From contig JAHCLO010000014.1 in assembly GCA_026125285.1 (NCBI GenBank), positions 62,001 through 126,000 of the forward strand: DNA of 64,000 nucleotides, in the 5' to 3' direction. This document shows, in pieces, positions 62,643 to 64,000 of the stretch. Numbering within the stretch: position 1 is the first letter of the stretch; every line of letters starts with the position of its first letter. This DNA comes from Verrucomicrobiia bacterium (lineage in GTDB: Bacteria; Verrucomicrobiota; Verrucomicrobiia; Limisphaerales; JADLHS01). The position numbers and the translations under genes were made by a program. Under the pieces are notes generated by a model, which saw only the letters and a list, made by a program, of their open reading frames with translations, did not search any database and had not been told where the DNA came from.

Positions 62643-63329
62643 ATGAACAGATTCAAGATTATGAAGAAGTCCGTGGTGGGCCTCGCGGTCGCCGTGTTCA
62701 TCGGTGCTGGCTACCCCCAAGCCAGGGCCGCCGTGCTGGTCCAGTATGATTTCACCGGCAATTCGGATGTCGCTTCGACGGTGCATGCCAACACTACGGC
62801 CACCGATTTTTTTGCGGGGCCCGGCATTACGGTCGGCTTCAGCGCCAATGGAAATCCGGCCCCAAGCCGAAGTGTGGATGCTTCCACCACGGGCGCAACG
62901 CAAGACGATAACGACGGTTTCGGGTTTACACTCACCGCCGACTCCGGCTTCCTCTTGAATCTTAACACCTTCACGCTGACCTTCGACGCTTTGAACGTTG
63001 ACAGCAGTGTCGGCAATCAAACGGCCAACTGGGCGGTGCGCACCAGCGTCCTGGGTTTCGCCGTAAATATTGGCACGGGAACGTTTGATGAAAACGGCAC
63101 TGCCGTCTCAATGACATTCACCGGTGCGGAGTATGATGGTTTAACCTCCATAGAGGTCCGCCTGTACATGTGGGATCCGAATGGTTCCCAGGAAATGCTC
63201 TTCGACAATGTTACGCTCAATGGCGCGGTGTCCGTGATTCCTGAACCGGTGAACGTGGCTCTTGGCGTATTTGGCCTCTGTGCGGTGGGCTTTGCGGTCG
63301 GACGCCGGTACCTGCGCAAGCGCGTCTGA
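62643..63329 (+). CDS. PEP-CTERM sorting-domain surface protein 2
   Basis: A 228-residue protein from ATG 62643 (MNRFKIMKKSVVGLAVAVFI) with signal peptide ending near ARAA. The ectodomain is beta-rich (VLVQYDFTGNSDVAST, FTLTADSGFLLNLNTFTLTF, RLYMWDPNGSQEMLFDNVTL), clearly related in plan to protein 1 but divergent in sequence. The C-terminal signal starts IPEPVNVALGVFGLCAVG and ends RRYLRKRV. The DNA of this signal is nearly identical to that of gene 1 (86 of 90 bases by eye), far more similar than the ectodomains. Confidence 0.9.
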   Translation: MNRFKIMKKSVVGLAVAVFIGAGYPQARAAVLVQYDFTGNSDVASTVHANTTATDFFAGPGITVGFSANGNPAPSRSVDASTTGATQDDNDGFGFTLTADSGFLLNLNTFTLTFDALNVDSSVGNQTANWAVRTSVLGFAVNIGTGTFDENGTAVSMTFTGAEYDGLTSIEVRLYMWDPNGSQEMLFDNVTLNGAVSVIPEPVNVALGVFGLCAVGFAVGRRYLRKRV

Positions 63330-63353
63330 GTTTCGGCAACGGTTTTTCCGATG

Positions 63354-63387
63354 ACAGCCACTGGTTCGTTCGTGGCTGTTTTGTTTT
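63354..63387 (+). terminator. Intrinsic terminator of PEP-CTERM gene 2
   Basis: Stem ACAGCCAC / GTGGCTGT with a 10-base loop, followed by TTTTGTTTT. It is the homologue of the terminator after gene 1, with changes on the right side of the stem. Confidence 0.85.
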
Positions 63388-63402
63388 CGGCGCTCCCTCC
63401 AC

Positions 63403-63655
63403 TCCGCCGCACTCCAAACGCTTCGCGCGGCACGGTGAGGCTCGGACCTCGCGAAGCGTCTGGACTGCGGTGTCTTCAGCACCGCTTTCCGACCGCGCAA
63501 CACATGCTGCGGCCACCAGCCCCTCGTCCCCGCGCCAGCCAAAAAGCGGCGGTAAACACGCACGCACTCCAAACGCTTCGCGCCGCACTATGACGCCCGG
63601 ACTTCGCGAGGCGTCTGGACTGCGGTGACTTCAGCACCGCTTTCCGACCGCGTGA
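63403..63655. repeat. Second array of the 155-bp repeat, before the RAYT gene
   Basis: Units begin near 63411 and 63566 (period 155), one full and one partial. The sequence is the same family as 61905-62457, including the CTTCGCG...CGCGAAG arms and the CTTCAGCACCGCTTTCCGAC tail. It ends 55 bases before the start codon of the transposase gene. Confidence 0.88.
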
Positions 63656-63709
63656 AACACCCCCGTAATTTGACTTCCCACCCGGAGAGCATTTCGGCAG
63701 TTTCCGCCC

Positions 63710-64000
63710 ATGAACCCGCAGCCGCCGCCCTCCGCTCCCGAACCGGTGACACCAAAAACCTTCCAGCTTCCGTCCGTCCGGCTCGTGGATTTGAAGTCCC
63801 AATTACCGCCCAAAGATTGGCCGCACGCTCCGGTGCATCGGCTGGCTGATAACGCGGTTTATTTCGTCACCGCGGGCACCCTCCACAAACAGCACCACTT
63901 CGACATTCCAGCGAAGCGCGATCTGCTTGAGCGATTGCTGCTTTCAATGGCGAAACCGTACGGCTGGCAACTGGAGGCGTGGGCGGTATTCGCCAATCAT
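63710..64000 (+). CDS. REP-associated tyrosine transposase (RAYT, Y1/IS200-like), 5' part
   Basis: From ATG 63710 an uninterrupted frame runs off the right edge (97 codons visible). After a Pro-rich start it reads PPKDWPHAPVHRLADNAVYF, VTAGTLHKQHHFDIPAKRDL, LERLLLSMAKPYGWQLEAWA, VFANH. This is the N-terminal region of TnpA_REP transposases: the FVTAGT strand, then AWAVFANH leading into the HUH motif, which would follow just outside the window. RAYTs are single-copy HUH/Y1 transposases that mobilise REP palindromes. The catalytic Tyr lies beyond the edge. Confidence 0.82.
   Translation, partial: MNPQPPPSAPEPVTPKTFQLPSVRLVDLKSQLPPKDWPHAPVHRLADNAVYFVTAGTLHKQHHFDIPAKRDLLERLLLSMAKPYGWQLEAWAVFANH

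Noticed and set aside
61855..62701. Overlapping minus-strand frames with MRREA(F/S)GVRAC starts
   Set aside because: They are translations of the 155-bp repeat; the same peptide recurs with each unit, which explains the apparent paralogy.

Overview
The window looks like part of a chromosome from a Verrucomicrobiota bacterium, most like the Limisphaerales/Pedosphaera group. This is inference from gene content, not a database match. The signs are PEP-CTERM surface proteins, secreted sulfatases, a DUF1080 lipoprotein, a penicillin-acylase homologue, delta-60 repeat proteins, a fused ccoNO cbb3 oxidase, futalosine-pathway menaquinone genes, high G+C and a large load of palindromic interspersed repeats. 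No rRNA, tRNA or CRISPR array was recognised.

Layout. 1-2343: truncated membrane sensor protein and a Usp-Usp-REC fusion. 2384-11275 (minus): a Bat/MoxR operon in the order moxR, [hicB-hicA], DUF58, DUF4381, two VWA proteins, TPR protein, BatD, TPR protein, mostly with ATGA-type overlaps. 11537-12256: signal peptidase I. 12323-22765: a secreted hydrolase region with two intact sulfatases, a third sulfatase reduced to its C-terminus, a phosphatase fragment, a TIM-barrel sugar isomerase, DUF1080, penicillin acylase and a serine hydrolase. 22820-33415 (minus): aminotransferase, M48 protease, unknown protein, thymidylate synthase, a glycoside hydrolase/GT2 fusion, a PBP4-type DD-peptidase and a small lipoprotein. 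33869-43947 (plus): a complete cbb3 oxidase cluster (ccoI, ccoS, outer-membrane protein, ccoNO, ccoQ, ccoP, ccoG, fixH, safE-like). 44059-45447: secreted glycosidase-like protein. 45561-53929: a strongly rearranged region containing a DUF5069 fragment joined to a frameshifted cold-shock-domain gene, four pieces of mqnE, two toxin-antitoxin modules, a two-propeller delta-60 protein and one full-length mqnE. 54005-60174 (minus): secreted proteins, a GH5-like enzyme and an MqnP-like prenyltransferase. 61023-64000: two PEP-CTERM genes with matching promoters, terminators and sorting-signal DNA, arrays of about 155-bp repeats, and the start of a REP-associated tyrosine transposase (RAYT).

How the parts connect. 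The cbb3 oxidase and the menaquinone genes (mqnE, mqnP-like) fit an aerobic or microaerobic respiratory chain. Sulfatases, glycosidases and the GH-GT2 fusion fit polysaccharide degradation and synthesis. The most striking theme is repeats. Several palindrome families begin with GTAG or GGAG and end with CTAC or CTCC, the signature tetranucleotides of REP elements mobilised by RAYTs. Copies sit in frame inside three apparently functional genes (ccoI, ccoG, mqnE), a situation resembling Rickettsia palindromic elements. Repeats also occupy one linker of the decayed mqnE copies, and a RAYT gene lies at the right edge.
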